From an uncultured Pelagibacteraceae bacterium (GTDB taxonomy: Bacteria > Pseudomonadota > Alphaproteobacteria > Pelagibacterales > Pelagibacteraceae): a stretch of 64,000 bases of DNA. Positions 33,682 to 48,136 of this stretch are shown here, one piece after another (within the stretch, counting starts at the first letter, position 1; each line of letters starts with the position of its first letter). The notes beneath the pieces were generated by a model. It did no database searches, had not been told where the DNA came from, and saw only the letters and a program-made list of their open reading frames with translations. The DNA lies in contig CACHJL010000001.1 of assembly GCA_902580135.1 (NCBI GenBank), positions 1 to 64,000 on the forward strand, in the 5' to 3' direction. The translations under genes and the position numbers were made by a program.

Positions 33682-35079
33682 TTACGAATGAATTTGTCTT
33701 TTATCTACAGATAATGCGGCTTCTTTAATTGCTTCTGAAAAAGTTGGATGAGCGTGACAAGTTCTTGCAATATCCTCAGAACTAGCACCAAATTCCATAG
33801 CAACTGACATTTCTGCAATCATCTCTCCAGCGTGAGGTCCAATTATATGAACGCCTAAAACCTTATCAGTTTTTGTGTCTGCAAGAATCTTTACGAATCC
33901 TTCTGGTTCATTAATTGCTTTAGCCCTTGAATTTGCCAAAAATGGAAATTTTCCAACTTTATAATTTGTTTTATTTACTTTTAATTGTTCTTCTGTTTTT
34001 CCAACATATGCAACTTCAGGAGAAGTATAAATAACTCCAGGAATTACATCATAATTTACGTGTCCAGATTGGCCCGCTATTATTTCAGCAACTGCTATTC
34101 CTTCTTCTTCTGCTTTGTGAGCTAACATTGGTCCATCAATTACATCACCTATTGCGAAAATATTTTTTGTATTTGTTTCAAAACTTTTATTAACTTTTAC
34201 CATCCCTTTTTTGTCAGTTTGAACTCCAACTTTTTCTAAGTTTAAATATTTTGTAAATGGTCTTCTTCCAACAGAAATTAAAACAACATCTGCTTCAATA
34301 GTATTTTTTTTATTACTTTTATCTAACGTATTAATACTTACACCATTTTTATTTTTATTTATTTTTTCTACTTTGGTGTTCAAATGAAATTTAATTCCTT
34401 GTTTTTTTAAAATTTTTTCGAATTCTTTTGAAATTTCTTTATCCATACCAGGAGTAATATGATCTAAATATTCAACAACTTCTACTTGAGTTCCTAATCT
34501 TGACCACACAGATCCCATCTCTAAACCAATATATCCTCCTCCAACTATAATCATTTTTTTTGGTAATTTTGAAATTGATAAGGCACCTGTTGAAGAAAGT
34601 ATTTTTTCTTCATCAAAATCTATTCCTGGTATTGAAACAGGCTCTGATCCAGTACTAATTACCGTTTTGTCTGTTTGAATAACAGTTTCTTTGTTATCAG
34701 CTAAAATTGAGATTTCATTAGAGCTTTTAAATGATCCTTTTCCTTTAAAATAAGTAACTTTATTTTTTTTAAATAAAAATTCGATTCCTTTTGTTAAATC
34801 AGTAACTGCTTTTTCTTTATTTTTCATCATTTTATCTAAATTTAGCTTAACTTCACCAACTTCAATTCCAATATTTGTAAAGTTTTTAGCTTTATGAAAA
34901 TTTTCTGAAAAATTTAATAAATTTTTAGATGGAATACATCCAACATTTAAACATGTTCCTCCAAGAGACCCTCTAAACTCAATACATGCCGTTTTTAGGC
35001 CTAGTTGAGATAATCTAATTGCACAAACATAACCTCCTGGACCACCACCAATTACAGTTACATCAAATTTTTCTGACAT
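33682..35079 (-). CDS. lpdA: Dihydrolipoyl dehydrogenase
   Basis: GGGPGGYVCAIRLSQLG, GGTCLNVGCIPSKNLL, AIGDVIDGPMLAHKAEEEG, CHAHPTFSEAIKEAAL. Confidence 0.96.
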   Translation of the reverse strand: MSEKFDVTVIGGGPGGYVCAIRLSQLGLKTACIEFRGSLGGTCLNVGCIPSKNLLNFSENFHKAKNFTNIGIEVGEVKLNLDKMMKNKEKAVTDLTKGIEFLFKKNKVTYFKGKGSFKSSNEISILADNKETVIQTDKTVISTGSEPVSIPGIDFDEEKILSSTGALSISKLPKKMIIVGGGYIGLEMGSVWSRLGTQVEVVEYLDHITPGMDKEISKEFEKILKKQGIKFHLNTKVEKINKNKNGVSINTLDKSNKKNTIEADVVLISVGRRPFTKYLNLEKVGVQTDKKGMVKVNKSFETNTKNIFAIGDVIDGPMLAHKAEEEGIAVAEIIAGQSGHVNYDVIPGVIYTSPEVAYVGKTEEQLKVNKTNYKVGKFPFLANSRAKAINEPEGFVKILADTKTDKVLGVHIIGPHAGEMIAEMSVAMEFGASSEDIARTCHAHPTFSEAIKEAALSVDKRQIHS

Positions 35080-36384
35080 TTAAATATTTAAAAATAATCT
35101 TCTTGGATCTTCTAAATTTTCTTTGATTGTTTTTAGAAAAGAGACTGAATCTTTTCCATCAATAATTCTATGATCATATGATAGAGCTAAATACATCACT
35201 GGTTTAATTTTTATTTCTCCATTATCTACAATTGGTCTTTCAACTATATTATGCATACCTAATACTCCTGACTGAGGTGGATTAAGTATTGGAGTAGAGA
35301 GCATGGAACCATAAACTCCACCATTACTTATTGTAAATGTTCCACCTTGTAAATCATCAATTGTTAAACTTCCACTTTTTGCCTTATCTGATAATTTTTT
35401 TATTTCAATTTCTATTTCTGCAAAAGACATCTCATCCGCATTTTTTAATACCGGTACAACAAGACCTCTTTCTGTCCCAACAGCAAAACTAATATTGTAA
35501 TAATTCTTATATATAATGTCTTGTCCTTCTATCTCAGCATTTATTGCTGGAAATAACTTTAATCCTACGACACAAGCTTTTACAAAAAATGACATGAAAC
35601 CTAGTTTGATATTATATCTATTTTGAAAATCTTCCTGATTTTGTTTTCTCATAGAAATTATTCCTGACATATCAACTTCGTTAAAGGTTGTTAACATAGC
35701 TGCATTTTCTTGAGCCTCTTTAAGTCTTCTTGCTATAGTTTGACGAAGCCTTGTCATCTTAATTCTTTCTTCTTCTCCATATTTAATTTTTCTTTGATTT
35801 GGTTCAGGATTTGCTCCCATCAAAGTTATTAGATCACCTTTTAAAATTCTACCATCTCTCCCAGTGCCTTTAATTTTATTAATATCTATATTTTTTTCTG
35901 TAACAATTTTTCTTACAGCAGGAGACAAATTTTTATTTTTTTCTAAATTTTCTTCATGTTTTTCTTTTACTTCTACATCCTCGCTTAATATTAAAGGTTG
36001 TTCTTCTTCATTTAGTATTAAGGGTTTAGCTTGAATATTTGACTCTTCTTTACTATCTGCGTCATCTTTAGAAGTTTCTTGTGTATTAAATTTTTCTTCT
36101 TTTTCATTTTCACTATTTTCAGACTTTGCCTTTTCGCCATTTACTTTTGAATCTGAAATAATTCCTAATACTGAGCCTACTTGAACTGTATCACCTTCAT
36201 TTGAATTAACTTCTGATAAAACGCCTCCAATTGACGCTGGTACTTCTAAATTAACTTTATCGGTTTCAAGCTCAACTATTGCTTCATCTGCATTAACAAT
36301 GTCTCCTTTATTTTTTAACCACTTAGAAACTGTTGCCTCAGTTATACTCTCTCCTAATACTGGAACTAAAATTTTTTCACTCAT
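35080..36384 (-). CDS. sucB: 2-oxoglutarate dehydrogenase E2 (dihydrolipoyl succinyltransferase)
   Basis: Lipoyl domain ([13 protein letters not shown]), E3-binding domain, [18 protein letters not shown]. Confidence 0.96.
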   Translation of the reverse strand: MSEKILVPVLGESITEATVSKWLKNKGDIVNADEAIVELETDKVNLEVPASIGGVLSEVNSNEGDTVQVGSVLGIISDSKVNGEKAKSENSENEKEEKFNTQETSKDDADSKEESNIQAKPLILNEEEQPLILSEDVEVKEKHEENLEKNKNLSPAVRKIVTEKNIDINKIKGTGRDGRILKGDLITLMGANPEPNQRKIKYGEEERIKMTRLRQTIARRLKEAQENAAMLTTFNEVDMSGIISMRKQNQEDFQNRYNIKLGFMSFFVKACVVGLKLFPAINAEIEGQDIIYKNYYNISFAVGTERGLVVPVLKNADEMSFAEIEIEIKKLSDKAKSGSLTIDDLQGGTFTISNGGVYGSMLSTPILNPPQSGVLGMHNIVERPIVDNGEIKIKPVMYLALSYDHRIIDGKDSVSFLKTIKENLEDPRRLFLNI

Positions 36385-39294
36385 TTATTCAAATACTTCA
36401 TTTATAATTTTTTCTTGCTCTGAAAGATGTCTTCTTGCATAACCAGTTGCGGGCGATGCATCAGGATTTCTTCCTATGTAAGAAATTTCGTTATTTTTAG
36501 CCTTAATAGTTTCTAATGTCCATTGTATATAATCCCTAACCAATAACCATGCGCCCATATTTTTTGGTTCTTCCTGACACCAAAAAAATTTAGCATTTTT
36601 TGAGAAAGGTTTTAGTTCTTTTACTAGGCTTTTGGCTGGAAAAGGATAAAGTTGTTCAATTCTAAAAATAATCACATCATCTTTTTTATTTTTTTCTCTA
36701 GCTTCTAGTAAATCAAAATATATTTTACCTGAGCACAAAATTACTTTTTTAATTTCTGAATTTGTTTTTAGTTTTAAAAACCCTTTATTTTTAGGATCCA
36801 TAGAGTGATCCCACATAACTCTATGAAATGAGTTTTCTTTACTAAAATCTTTAATATTAGACTTACAGTGCTTATTTCTTAACAAAGATTTTGGTGTCAT
36901 CATTATCAAGGGTTTTCTAAAATCACGTAATACTTGTCTACGGAGTGCATGAAAATAATTAGCTGGTGTTGTACAATTCATAACTTGTAAATTATCATTT
37001 GCACATAATTGTAAAAATCTTTCTAATCTTGCAGAAGAATGTTCTGGTCCTTGACCTTCATAACCATGAGGTAGCAACATTACTAATCCGGATGCCCTTT
37101 TCCATTTTCTTTCACCAGATGAAATAAATTGATCAATAATTACTTGAGCACCATTAGCAAAATCTCCAAATTGCGCCTCCCATATAGTTAATGTATTTGG
37201 AGCTACAAGACTGTAACCATATTCAAAGCCTAGTACAGCTAGTTCTGATAAAAAACTATCTACAACCTCAAAATTTTTTTGTTTTTCAGAAATATTATTG
37301 AGTGGAATGTATCTTGAATTATCAACTTGATTTCTTAATACAGAATGTCTTTGGCTAAAAGTACCTCTTCCAGAGTCTTGACCAACTAATCTAACTGGAT
37401 ATCCTTCTTCTAATAAAGATCCAAATGCCAAAGATTCTGCTGTAGCCCAATCGATATCATAACCTTGATCTACAGTTTTTTTTCTATTATCTAAAATTTT
37501 ATTAACAGTTTTATGAATATTAATCTCAGATGGTATTATATTTATCTTATTTGATATATTTGATAAAACATTTAAGTCTATTCCAGTTGCTCCTCTTTTG
37601 TCTTTTCCTTTTTCTGGTTTATATCTTGACCAAGTTCCTTCAAACCATTCTATTCTTGGTTTATAATTTTTAGCTGTTTTAAACTGCTGATCTAAAAGAT
37701 CTTTAAATTTTTTAATTTGTGAATTCAAATCATCTTCTAATATTATATTTTCCTTTATTAATTTTTTTCCATAAATATTAGTTGTAGATGGATGCGACCT
37801 AATTTTTTTGTACATTAATGGTTGAGTAAATGAAGGCTCGTCTCCTTCATTATGTCCAAATCTTCTGTAACAAACTAAATCAATCACAACATCTCTATTA
37901 AATTTTAATCTAAATTCTGTTGCTATTCTTGTGGCATAAACCACTGCTTCTGGATCATCACCATTTGCATGTAAAATTGGAGCATCTACCATTTTTGCAA
38001 CATCTGAGGGATGAGGGGAAGATCTTGCAAACCTAGGACTAGTAGTAAAACCTATTTGATTGTTAATTATTATATGAATTGTTCCACCAGTATTATGTCC
38101 AGGCAATCCAGACATTGCAAAACATTCTGCAACAATGCCTTGTCCAGCAAAAGCTGCATCTCCATGAATTAATATTGGAATAACTTTATTTCTATCCTTA
38201 TCTTTGTGAAAAAACTGTTTTGCTCTAGCTTGACCTAATACAACTGGATTTACTGCTTCTAAATGTGAAGGGTTATCTGTCAAACTTACGTGGACAGAAT
38301 TTCCATCAAATTCTCTATCCGAAGAAGCTCCTAAATGATACTTTACATCGCCAGCTGTATCCTCTCCATCATTGCTTATTTCACCTGCAAACTCATTGAA
38401 TATTCTTTTATAAGATTTTTGAAGTACATTAGCTAAAACATTAAGTCTACCCCTATGAGACATTCCAATTTTAACTTCTTTAATTTTATATTGTCCACCT
38501 ATTTTAATTATTTGCTCTAAAGCTGGTATTAAACTTTCAGCACCATCTAAGCCAAATCTCTTTGTTCCTACAAACTTTGTATTTAAAAATTTTTCAAAAC
38601 CTTCAGCTTGTATGAGTTTATTTAAAATTGCATTTTTTCCATTTTGTGTAAACTGAAGAGAATTTTCATCTTTTTCAATTCTATCTCTGATCCATTTTCT
38701 TTCTGTTGGATTTGAAATATGCATATATTCATAACCAATTGGGCCACAATAAGTTTGTTTTAAAAAAGATAACAATTCCTTAATATTAGAATAGTCTTTA
38801 TTTGTAATTCCATCTAAATAAATTTTACTTTTATAGTCTTCTTTATTAAATCCGTAACTTTCTGGATGAAGTTCGTCTAAATATTCAATTTCTCTTAACT
38901 CTAAAGGATCAACTTTTGAAATTAAATGGCCTCTTTGTCTATAAGACCTAATTAAAGAAACTGCTCTGATTGAATCCCTATTTGTTTTTTTTATATCTAT
39001 ATTATCAACAAATTGGTGTTCTTTTAATTTTGAGATATTTTGATCATTAATATCTATTTTTTTTTGCAAATCTTCAAAACTAAATTTTTTTTTATTTGGA
39101 CTCCATGTAGGTCCGTTTATTTCTTTTATTACTAAATCAATTTCTTCACCTACATCTAAAAAATAATTTTTCCAACTTTCTGGTAGGTCAGATTCTTTAT
39201 TAATAAATTTTAAATACATTTGCTCAATAAAAGTACTATTAGACTTGTTAAGAAATGATGTTTTATTGTAATCTAAATTTTTTGATGACGTCAT
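36385..39294 (-). CDS. sucA: 2-oxoglutarate dehydrogenase E1
   Basis: GMSHRGRLNVLANVLQK, FHKDKDRNKVIPILIHGDAAFAGQGIVAE, EAQFGDFANGAQVIIDQFI, LLPHGYEGQGPEHSSARLERFLQL. Confidence 0.98.
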   Translation of the reverse strand: MTSSKNLDYNKTSFLNKSNSTFIEQMYLKFINKESDLPESWKNYFLDVGEEIDLVIKEINGPTWSPNKKKFSFEDLQKKIDINDQNISKLKEHQFVDNIDIKKTNRDSIRAVSLIRSYRQRGHLISKVDPLELREIEYLDELHPESYGFNKEDYKSKIYLDGITNKDYSNIKELLSFLKQTYCGPIGYEYMHISNPTERKWIRDRIEKDENSLQFTQNGKNAILNKLIQAEGFEKFLNTKFVGTKRFGLDGAESLIPALEQIIKIGGQYKIKEVKIGMSHRGRLNVLANVLQKSYKRIFNEFAGEISNDGEDTAGDVKYHLGASSDREFDGNSVHVSLTDNPSHLEAVNPVVLGQARAKQFFHKDKDRNKVIPILIHGDAAFAGQGIVAECFAMSGLPGHNTGGTIHIIINNQIGFTTSPRFARSSPHPSDVAKMVDAPILHANGDDPEAVVYATRIATEFRLKFNRDVVIDLVCYRRFGHNEGDEPSFTQPLMYKKIRSHPSTTNIYGKKLIKENIILEDDLNSQIKKFKDLLDQQFKTAKNYKPRIEWFEGTWSRYKPEKGKDKRGATGIDLNVLSNISNKINIIPSEINIHKTVNKILDNRKKTVDQGYDIDWATAESLAFGSLLEEGYPVRLVGQDSGRGTFSQRHSVLRNQVDNSRYIPLNNISEKQKNFEVVDSFLSELAVLGFEYGYSLVAPNTLTIWEAQFGDFANGAQVIIDQFISSGERKWKRASGLVMLLPHGYEGQGPEHSSARLERFLQLCANDNLQVMNCTTPANYFHALRRQVLRDFRKPLIMMTPKSLLRNKHCKSNIKDFSKENSFHRVMWDHSMDPKNKGFLKLKTNSEIKKVILCSGKIYFDLLEAREKNKKDDVIIFRIEQLYPFPAKSLVKELKPFSKNAKFFWCQEEPKNMGAWLLVRDYIQWTLETIKAKNNEISYIGRNPDASPATGYARRHLSEQEKIINEVFE

Positions 39295-39332
39295 CTATGT
39301 TATTTTTTCAATATAATACAAGAAAAATGACT

Positions 39333-40208
39333 TTATTTGGACAATTTATTAAATAATGTTTTCCCAATTTCAGAAGGTGACTTTGCAACGGTAATGCCAC
39401 ATTCTTCCATTTTATTAATTTTTTCCTTAGCTCCTCCTTTTCCACCTGAAATTATAGCTCCAGCATGACCCATCCTTCTTCCTGGTGGGGCGGCCAATCC
39501 TGCAATAAAACCTACAACTGGTTTTTTAATTTTATGATTTTTAATAAATTCTGCAGCTTCTTCTTCGGCTGTTCCTCCTATTTCTCCAATCATTAAGATA
39601 GATCTAGTCTCCTCATCGTTTAAGAACAAATCTAAACAATCTATAAAGCTTGTACCATTAATAGGGTCTCCTCCAATACCAATACAGGTTGTTTGTCCTA
39701 ATCCATTTTCACTAGTTTGTGCAACAGCTTCATAAGTTAGTGTACCTGATCTAGAAACGATTCCGACTGAACCTTTTTTATGGATATTTCCAGGCATAAT
39801 ACCAATCTTGCATTCATCTGGAGTTATAATACCAGGACAATTTGGACCGATTAATCTTGAATTAGATTTTTCTAATTTCTGTTTAACTTTAAGCATATCG
39901 AGAACTGGAATTCCCTCAGTAACACAAATTATTAATTCTATAGATGCATTAATTGCTTCAATTATTGCTGCTGCAGCAAACTTTGCTGGTACATAAATCA
40001 TAGAAGCAGTGGCTCCTGTGTTTTCTTTTGCTTCTTTGACAGTATTGAATACAGGTCTTTCAAGGTGAACTTGTCCTCCTTTTTTTGGTGTAACTCCCCC
40101 AACTAAATTTGTTCCATATTTTATTGCTTGCTCAGAATGAAAAGTTCCATGAGATCCTGTAAAACCTTGACATATAACCTTGGTATTTTTATTTACTAAA
40201 ACTGACAT
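39333..40208 (-). CDS. sucD: Succinyl-CoA synthetase alpha subunit
   Basis: [53 protein letters not shown]. Confidence 0.97.
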   Translation of the reverse strand: MSVLVNKNTKVICQGFTGSHGTFHSEQAIKYGTNLVGGVTPKKGGQVHLERPVFNTVKEAKENTGATASMIYVPAKFAAAAIIEAINASIELIICVTEGIPVLDMLKVKQKLEKSNSRLIGPNCPGIITPDECKIGIMPGNIHKKGSVGIVSRSGTLTYEAVAQTSENGLGQTTCIGIGGDPINGTSFIDCLDLFLNDEETRSILMIGEIGGTAEEEAAEFIKNHKIKKPVVGFIAGLAAPPGRRMGHAGAIISGGKGGAKEKINKMEECGITVAKSPSEIGKTLFNKLSK

Positions 40209-40211
40209 AAT

Positions 40212-41372
40212 TTACTTTATTGACATAACTACTTTTTTTGCTGCATCTCCAAGATCTGATGCTGAAATAATTTCTAGTCCAGAATTATCTAAAATTTTTT
40301 TGCCTTCTTTATAATTAGTTCCAGCCAATCTAATTACTAAAGGTACATTTATTTTAATTTCTTTTGCTGCTTCAACTAATCCTTTTGCAAGAACATCACA
40401 TCTCATTATCCCCCCAAATATATTTATTAATATGCCTTTAACATTTTTATCAGATAAAATTATTTTAAAAGCTGCTGAAACTTTTTCTTTTGAAGCTCCA
40501 CCACCTACATCTAAAAAGTTTGCAGGTTCTTCTCCGTATAATTTAATAATATCCATTGTTGCCATTGCAAGACCAGCACCGTTTACCATGCATCCTATTT
40601 TTCCATCTAACTTAATATAGGCTAGATCATATTTACTTGCTTCTATTTCTGTTTGCTCTTCTTCATTTAAATCTCTTAGATCTATTATTTCTGGATGTTT
40701 AAAAAGGGCATTATCATCAAAATTCATTTTTGCATCTAAACAGACAATTTTATTTTCTTTGGTTAAGATAAGTGGATTAATCTCGACTAAGCTTGCATCT
40801 TTTTCAATAAACATTTTATAAATTGATTTAATTAATTTTTGTGCTTCTTCATATGCATCCCGGTCTAAGTTAAATATTTCTATAATTTTTTTACAGTCAT
40901 CATCAGAAATTTGGTCTCTAAATTCGACTTTAGTTGTTAAAATTTTTTCTGGATTATTTTTTGCTACTTCTTCTATATCCATTCCTCCTTGATCACTCGA
41001 TATAAATGCAATTTTTGAACTCTCTCTATCTACTAGACATGACAGGTAAAACTCTTTACTAATTGATGATGCTTCTTCTACATAAAGCTTACGAACCTTT
41101 CTTCCATTAGGACCTGTTTGATGTGTTACCAGAATTTTTCCAATTAAATTTTTTGCTTCTTTTTCTAATTCCTCTAAATTATTTACTAATTTTATACCAC
41201 CAGCCTTTCCTCTGCCTCCTGAATGAATTTGAGCTTTTAAAACATATTTTTCTGTATCTAAAACTTTAGCTTTTTCTAATAAATCTTTTACATCTGAGGC
41301 AAAAATACCATTGGGAACTATTGCGCCGTAATTTTTCAATATTTTTTTTGCTTGGTACTCGTGAATATTCAT
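40212..41372 (-). CDS. sucC: Succinyl-CoA synthetase beta subunit
   Basis: MNIHEYQAKKILKNYG, AQIHSGGRGKAGGIKL, VNGAGLAMATMDIIKL, INIFGGIMRCDVLAKG. Confidence 0.97.
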   Translation of the reverse strand: MNIHEYQAKKILKNYGAIVPNGIFASDVKDLLEKAKVLDTEKYVLKAQIHSGGRGKAGGIKLVNNLEELEKEAKNLIGKILVTHQTGPNGRKVRKLYVEEASSISKEFYLSCLVDRESSKIAFISSDQGGMDIEEVAKNNPEKILTTKVEFRDQISDDDCKKIIEIFNLDRDAYEEAQKLIKSIYKMFIEKDASLVEINPLILTKENKIVCLDAKMNFDDNALFKHPEIIDLRDLNEEEQTEIEASKYDLAYIKLDGKIGCMVNGAGLAMATMDIIKLYGEEPANFLDVGGGASKEKVSAAFKIILSDKNVKGILINIFGGIMRCDVLAKGLVEAAKEIKINVPLVIRLAGTNYKEGKKILDNSGLEIISASDLGDAAKKVVMSIK

Positions 41373-41375
41373 TAA

Positions 41376-43834
<2,459 letters not shown>

Positions 43835-43857
43835 CTGTAAATTTTTTAAATAAGTAA

Positions 43858-44631
43858 TTAAGTCGTTGCAAGCATTTTTTTTATCTCAGCGATAGCTTTT
43901 GCTGGATTTAAACCTTTAGGGCAAGCATTTGTGCAATTTAAAATAGTATGACATCTATAAAGCTTCAATTCATCAGCAACTTTTTCAAGTCTCTCTTTTC
44001 TATCTTCATCTCTGCTATCGATTATCCATCTATATGCCTGAAGCAAAACTGCAGGACCAAGATATTTATCTCCATTCCACCAATAGCTTGGGCAAGATGT
44101 AGAGCAACAGGCACACATAATACATTCATAAGCACCATCTAATTTTTCTCTATCTTTTTGAGACTGATAAATTTCATCATTCTTATCTTTAGAATTATTT
44201 TTTAACCAAGGTTCAATTGACTCATATTGTTTATAAAGACCATCTAAATCACCTATTAAATCTTTTTTTACTTTTAAATGAGGTAAAGGAAATATATCAA
44301 TGTCTCCATTTATGTCAGCATGAGAAGTCGTACAAGCTAATCCATTTTTTCCATCCATGTTCATCGCACATGACCCACAAACTCCATGGGCACATGACTT
44401 TCTATAACTTAATGATGGGTCTATTTCATTTTTTATTTTATTTAGAACATCCAAAACTTTAGAAGGACAATTATCCATATCAACTTCATAAGTATCTATT
44501 CGAGGATTTTCTCCTGAAGAAGGATCCCATCTATATACATTTATTTTTCTAATATTTTTTGATCCAGTTTTATCTTTATAATAATGTCCTTTTTTTACTT
44601 TTGAATTTTCTGGTAAGTTTATCTGAACCAT
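43858..44631 (-). CDS. sdhB: Succinate dehydrogenase iron-sulfur subunit
   Basis: [68 protein letters not shown]. Confidence 0.98.
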   Translation of the reverse strand: MVQINLPENSKVKKGHYYKDKTGSKNIRKINVYRWDPSSGENPRIDTYEVDMDNCPSKVLDVLNKIKNEIDPSLSYRKSCAHGVCGSCAMNMDGKNGLACTTSHADINGDIDIFPLPHLKVKKDLIGDLDGLYKQYESIEPWLKNNSKDKNDEIYQSQKDREKLDGAYECIMCACCSTSCPSYWWNGDKYLGPAVLLQAYRWIIDSRDEDRKERLEKVADELKLYRCHTILNCTNACPKGLNPAKAIAEIKKMLATT

Positions 44632-46406
44632 TAATATACTCTTTCTTGTGGTGGAAAATATTGAACATCATTAGTAAGTGTTGATTTATGAACATCCCTA
44701 TATTCAATTTTAGTCTCTTTGCCATTGCACCATGTCAATGTATGTTTCATAAAATTGTCATCATCACGTTTTGGAAAATCTTCTCTTGCGTGAGCTCCTC
44801 TACTTTCTTTTCTATAATAAGCAGAGTCCACAGTAGTAATTGCTTGTCTTATTAAATTATCAAACTCTAAAGTTTCAACTAAATCAGTATTAAAAATAAG
44901 AGATCTATCTTTTACAGATATAGATTTCATTCCATCGTATGTTTTTCTTATTTCGTAAACTCCCTCTTTTAGATTTTTTTCTGTTCTAAACACTGCGCAT
45001 TTTGATTGCATGGTTTTTTGCATTTCAAGTCTTAGTTCTGCTGTTAAAGTTTCTCCTTTAGCATTTCTCAATTTATCAAATCTATCAATACATTTTTCTG
45101 TCTCTGATTCATCTAAAACTTCGTGTGGAGCTCCTGGTTTAACAATTTCAGCTGCTCTTTTTGCAGCCGCTCTTCCAAAGACTACTAAGTCAATCAAGGA
45201 ATTTGAACCTAGTCTATTTGCTCCATGAACAGAAACACATGCCGCTTCTCCTATAGCCATTAGCCCTGTAACTACTTTTTCAGATCCATTTACAGTTATT
45301 ACTTCAGCTTTATAGTTTGTTGGTATTCCTCCCATATTGTAATGTACCGTGGGAACTACTGGAATTGGTTCCTTATTTACATCTACATTAGCAAATAATC
45401 TTGCAGCTTCTGTTATGCCTGGAAGTCTATTTTCAATTACATTTTTATCCAAATGGCTTAAATGTAAATGAACATGATCTTTATCTTTTCCAACTCCTCT
45501 GCCTTCATTAATTTCTATAGACATTGATCTGCTAACTACATCTCTTGATGCTAAATCTTTGGCATTTGGCGCATATCTTTCCATAAATCTTTCACCTTTT
45601 GAGTTTACCAAATATCCTCCCTCTCCTCTAACTCCTTCTGAGATTAGAGTTCCATGACCATAAATACCGGTTGGGTGGAATTGAACAAATTCCATATCTT
45701 GTAATGGCAAACCAGCTCTAAGCACCATTGCATTTCCATCACCTGTACATGTGTGTGCTGAAGTTGCAGAATAATATACTTTACCATAACCGCCAGTAGC
45801 AATAATTGTAATGTGAGATCTAAATCGATGGATAGTACCATCATTTAAATTCCAAGCAATAAGACCTTTGCATTCGCCATTTTTCATAAGTAAATCTAAG
45901 GCAAAGTATTCAATAAAAAATTCAGTTTTATGTTTTAAAGCTTGACCATATAAAGTATGTAGAATTGCATGGCCAGTTCTGTCTGCAGCCGCACATGTTC
46001 TTTGAACAATACCATTTCCATAATTTTTAGTCATACCTCCAAAAGGTCTTTGATAAATTTTTCCTTCCTCTGTTCTGCTAAAAGGAACACCATATTTTTC
46101 TAATTCAATTACAGCCTTAGGGGCTTCTTTACACAAGTATTCGATGCTATCTTGATCGCCTAACCAATCAGCTCCTTTTACAGTATCGTACATATGCCAA
46201 CGCCAATCATCTTCCCCCATATTTCCTAGAGCAGCAGAAATTCCTCCCTGGGCCGCTGAAGTGTGGCTTCTTGTTGGAAATACTTTGGAAATACAGGCAG
46301 TTTTTAACCCAGCTTCACTTAATCCAACTGCAGCTCTTAAACCAGAACCACCAGCACCTAGTACAACAACGTCATACTCATGATCTATAATGTTATATTC
46401 ACTCAT
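44631..46406 (-). CDS. sdhA: Succinate dehydrogenase flavoprotein subunit
   Basis: [56 protein letters not shown]. Confidence 0.98.
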   Translation of the reverse strand: MSEYNIIDHEYDVVVLGAGGSGLRAAVGLSEAGLKTACISKVFPTRSHTSAAQGGISAALGNMGEDDWRWHMYDTVKGADWLGDQDSIEYLCKEAPKAVIELEKYGVPFSRTEEGKIYQRPFGGMTKNYGNGIVQRTCAAADRTGHAILHTLYGQALKHKTEFFIEYFALDLLMKNGECKGLIAWNLNDGTIHRFRSHITIIATGGYGKVYYSATSAHTCTGDGNAMVLRAGLPLQDMEFVQFHPTGIYGHGTLISEGVRGEGGYLVNSKGERFMERYAPNAKDLASRDVVSRSMSIEINEGRGVGKDKDHVHLHLSHLDKNVIENRLPGITEAARLFANVDVNKEPIPVVPTVHYNMGGIPTNYKAEVITVNGSEKVVTGLMAIGEAACVSVHGANRLGSNSLIDLVVFGRAAAKRAAEIVKPGAPHEVLDESETEKCIDRFDKLRNAKGETLTAELRLEMQKTMQSKCAVFRTEKNLKEGVYEIRKTYDGMKSISVKDRSLIFNTDLVETLEFDNLIRQAITTVDSAYYRKESRGAHAREDFPKRDDDNFMKHTLTWCNGKETKIEYRDVHKSTLTNDVQYFPPQERVY

Positions 46407-46732
46407 AAGCTTAAATTTAATAATACAATAATAGTAAATAAAGGTAATAATATAGCAAAAATATTTAACGTTTTGTTTGCGGCATTTTTGATTTTTTCAT
46501 CATTTATATAGTCCTCAAATACTTCACTTATGCTTAATGCTGAAAAAAAGTAAGCAAATATTAAAAATAAACTAATAAAAAATTTTGAAACTTGTGATGA
46601 TAAAAAGGTAATTATTTCATCATAATCTTTATCATAGAAAGATACAAAATTAATAATAAACCAGAGCATTAATGGAATTAATATCAATGAACTTATTTTT
46701 AAAAATAACCATTTTTTTGTTATTGCCCTCAT
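46403..46732 (-). CDS. sdhD: Succinate dehydrogenase membrane anchor subunit
   Basis: Small three-helix membrane protein between sdhC and sdhA, with HxxxGxxxxxxDY degenerated to SIEV-type FEDYI. Assigned mainly from synteny. Confidence 0.8.
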   Translation of the reverse strand: MRAITKKWLFLKISSLILIPLMLWFIINFVSFYDKDYDEIITFLSSQVSKFFISLFLIFAYFFSALSISEVFEDYINDEKIKNAANKTLNIFAILLPLFTIIVLLNLSL

Positions 46733-47115
46733 TATAGAAACTGTCTCCCCAATGAATAAATAAGGATTGTTAATATAAATGAAAAAATAATAACAATTAT
46801 ACCTGTAATATTAGTTGTTTTTATTTCAAAACCATAACCAAGATCCATAATTAGATGTCTAATCTCACTTAATACTTGAAAACTGAATGACCATGTAATT
46901 CCTAATGCTATAAATTTTCCGAAGAAAGAATTTAAAAATAATTTAATAATTTGATAATTATTTTCTCCTAAAAGCAAAAATGTAAACCAAAAACAAATTA
47001 ATGTTATTGCTAAAATATTTATTATTCCAGTAATTCTAGTCACTATCGATACTAAAGAAGAAATGTGCCACTTATAAATTTGAATATGTGGAGATAATGG
47101 ATTGTTATTTTCCAT
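46732..47115 (-). CDS. sdhC: Succinate dehydrogenase cytochrome b556 subunit
   Basis: NNPLSPHIQIYKWHISSLVSIVTRITGI, LSEIRHLIMDLGYGFE. Start at MENNN (47115) preferred over 47130. Confidence 0.93.
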   Translation of the reverse strand: MENNNPLSPHIQIYKWHISSLVSIVTRITGIINILAITLICFWFTFLLLGENNYQIIKLFLNSFFGKFIALGITWSFSFQVLSEIRHLIMDLGYGFEIKTTNITGIIVIIFSFILTILIYSLGRQFL

Positions 47116-48115
47116 AAAAATCCTTTTCAATTAAGGACTCTGCAATTTCTACAGCATTTAAAGCTGCACCTTTGAGCAAATTATCAGACACAATCCAAAG
47201 ATTTATTGAGTTGGCTTGTGACTTGTCTTCTCTAATCCTTGAAATAAATGTTTCAAATTTATTTTCAGCTTCAACTGGGGTTATGTAGCCACCATCTTTA
47301 TGCTCATCTACTAATTTACAACCTGGAGAGGTTGATAGAACATTTTTAATTTCATTCAAATTATATTTTTTATTAAATTCAACATTTACACTTAGAGAAT
47401 GTGATACTAATACCGGTATCCTGACACAGGTAGAAGTAATATTAATTTTATTATCTAAAATTTTTTTTACTTCATCATTAGTTTTTTGCTCTTCTTTTGT
47501 ATAGCCATCTTCTAAAAAACTATCAATGTGAGGTATTGCATTAAAAGCAATTTGTTTTGTAAAATATTTTGATTCTAATTTTTTATTTATAAAAAATTCT
47601 TGCGTTTGACTTAACAACTCATCCATCGGATCTTTTCCTGCTCCTGATACTGATTGATATGTTGAAACGACAATCCTTTTTACATTATATAAATCATGCA
47701 AAGGCTTAAGAGCAACTACAAGTGGGATGACCGAACAATTTGCATTTGCAATTATATTTTTATTTTTTACATGAATTAATTCTTTAGAATTTACTTCTGG
47801 TACTACCAAAGGTATATCTGGATCTTTTCTAAAAAACTTTGAATTATCTATTACAATTGTTTTTTCAGCTGCAACATGTGCCCACTTTTCTGCTATCGCA
47901 CTTCCTGCTGCAAAAAAAGCAACTTTAACTTTTGAAAAATCAAATTTTTCAAGATCAATAACTGTATATTCGTTTCCAGAAAAACTAATTTTTTTTCCTT
48001 CACTTTTAGATGATGCAACGAGAAATAATTCAGTTATTGGAAATTTTTTTTTTTCCAATACTTCAATTAATTTTCTACCTACGTTACCAGTGGCTCCTAC
48101 AATCGCAATATTCAT
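47105..48115 (-). CDS. asd: Aspartate-semialdehyde dehydrogenase
   Basis: IAIVGATGNVGRKLIEVLEKKKFP, ANANCSVIPLVVALKPLHD, VSTYQSVSGAGKDPMDEL. Confidence 0.96.
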   Translation of the reverse strand: MNIAIVGATGNVGRKLIEVLEKKKFPITELFLVASSKSEGKKISFSGNEYTVIDLEKFDFSKVKVAFFAAGSAIAEKWAHVAAEKTIVIDNSKFFRKDPDIPLVVPEVNSKELIHVKNKNIIANANCSVIPLVVALKPLHDLYNVKRIVVSTYQSVSGAGKDPMDELLSQTQEFFINKKLESKYFTKQIAFNAIPHIDSFLEDGYTKEEQKTNDEVKKILDNKINITSTCVRIPVLVSHSLSVNVEFNKKYNLNEIKNVLSTSPGCKLVDEHKDGGYITPVEAENKFETFISRIREDKSQANSINLWIVSDNLLKGAALNAVEIAESLIEKDFYGK

Positions 48116-48136
48116 GGTGTTATTAGAACTTTTATA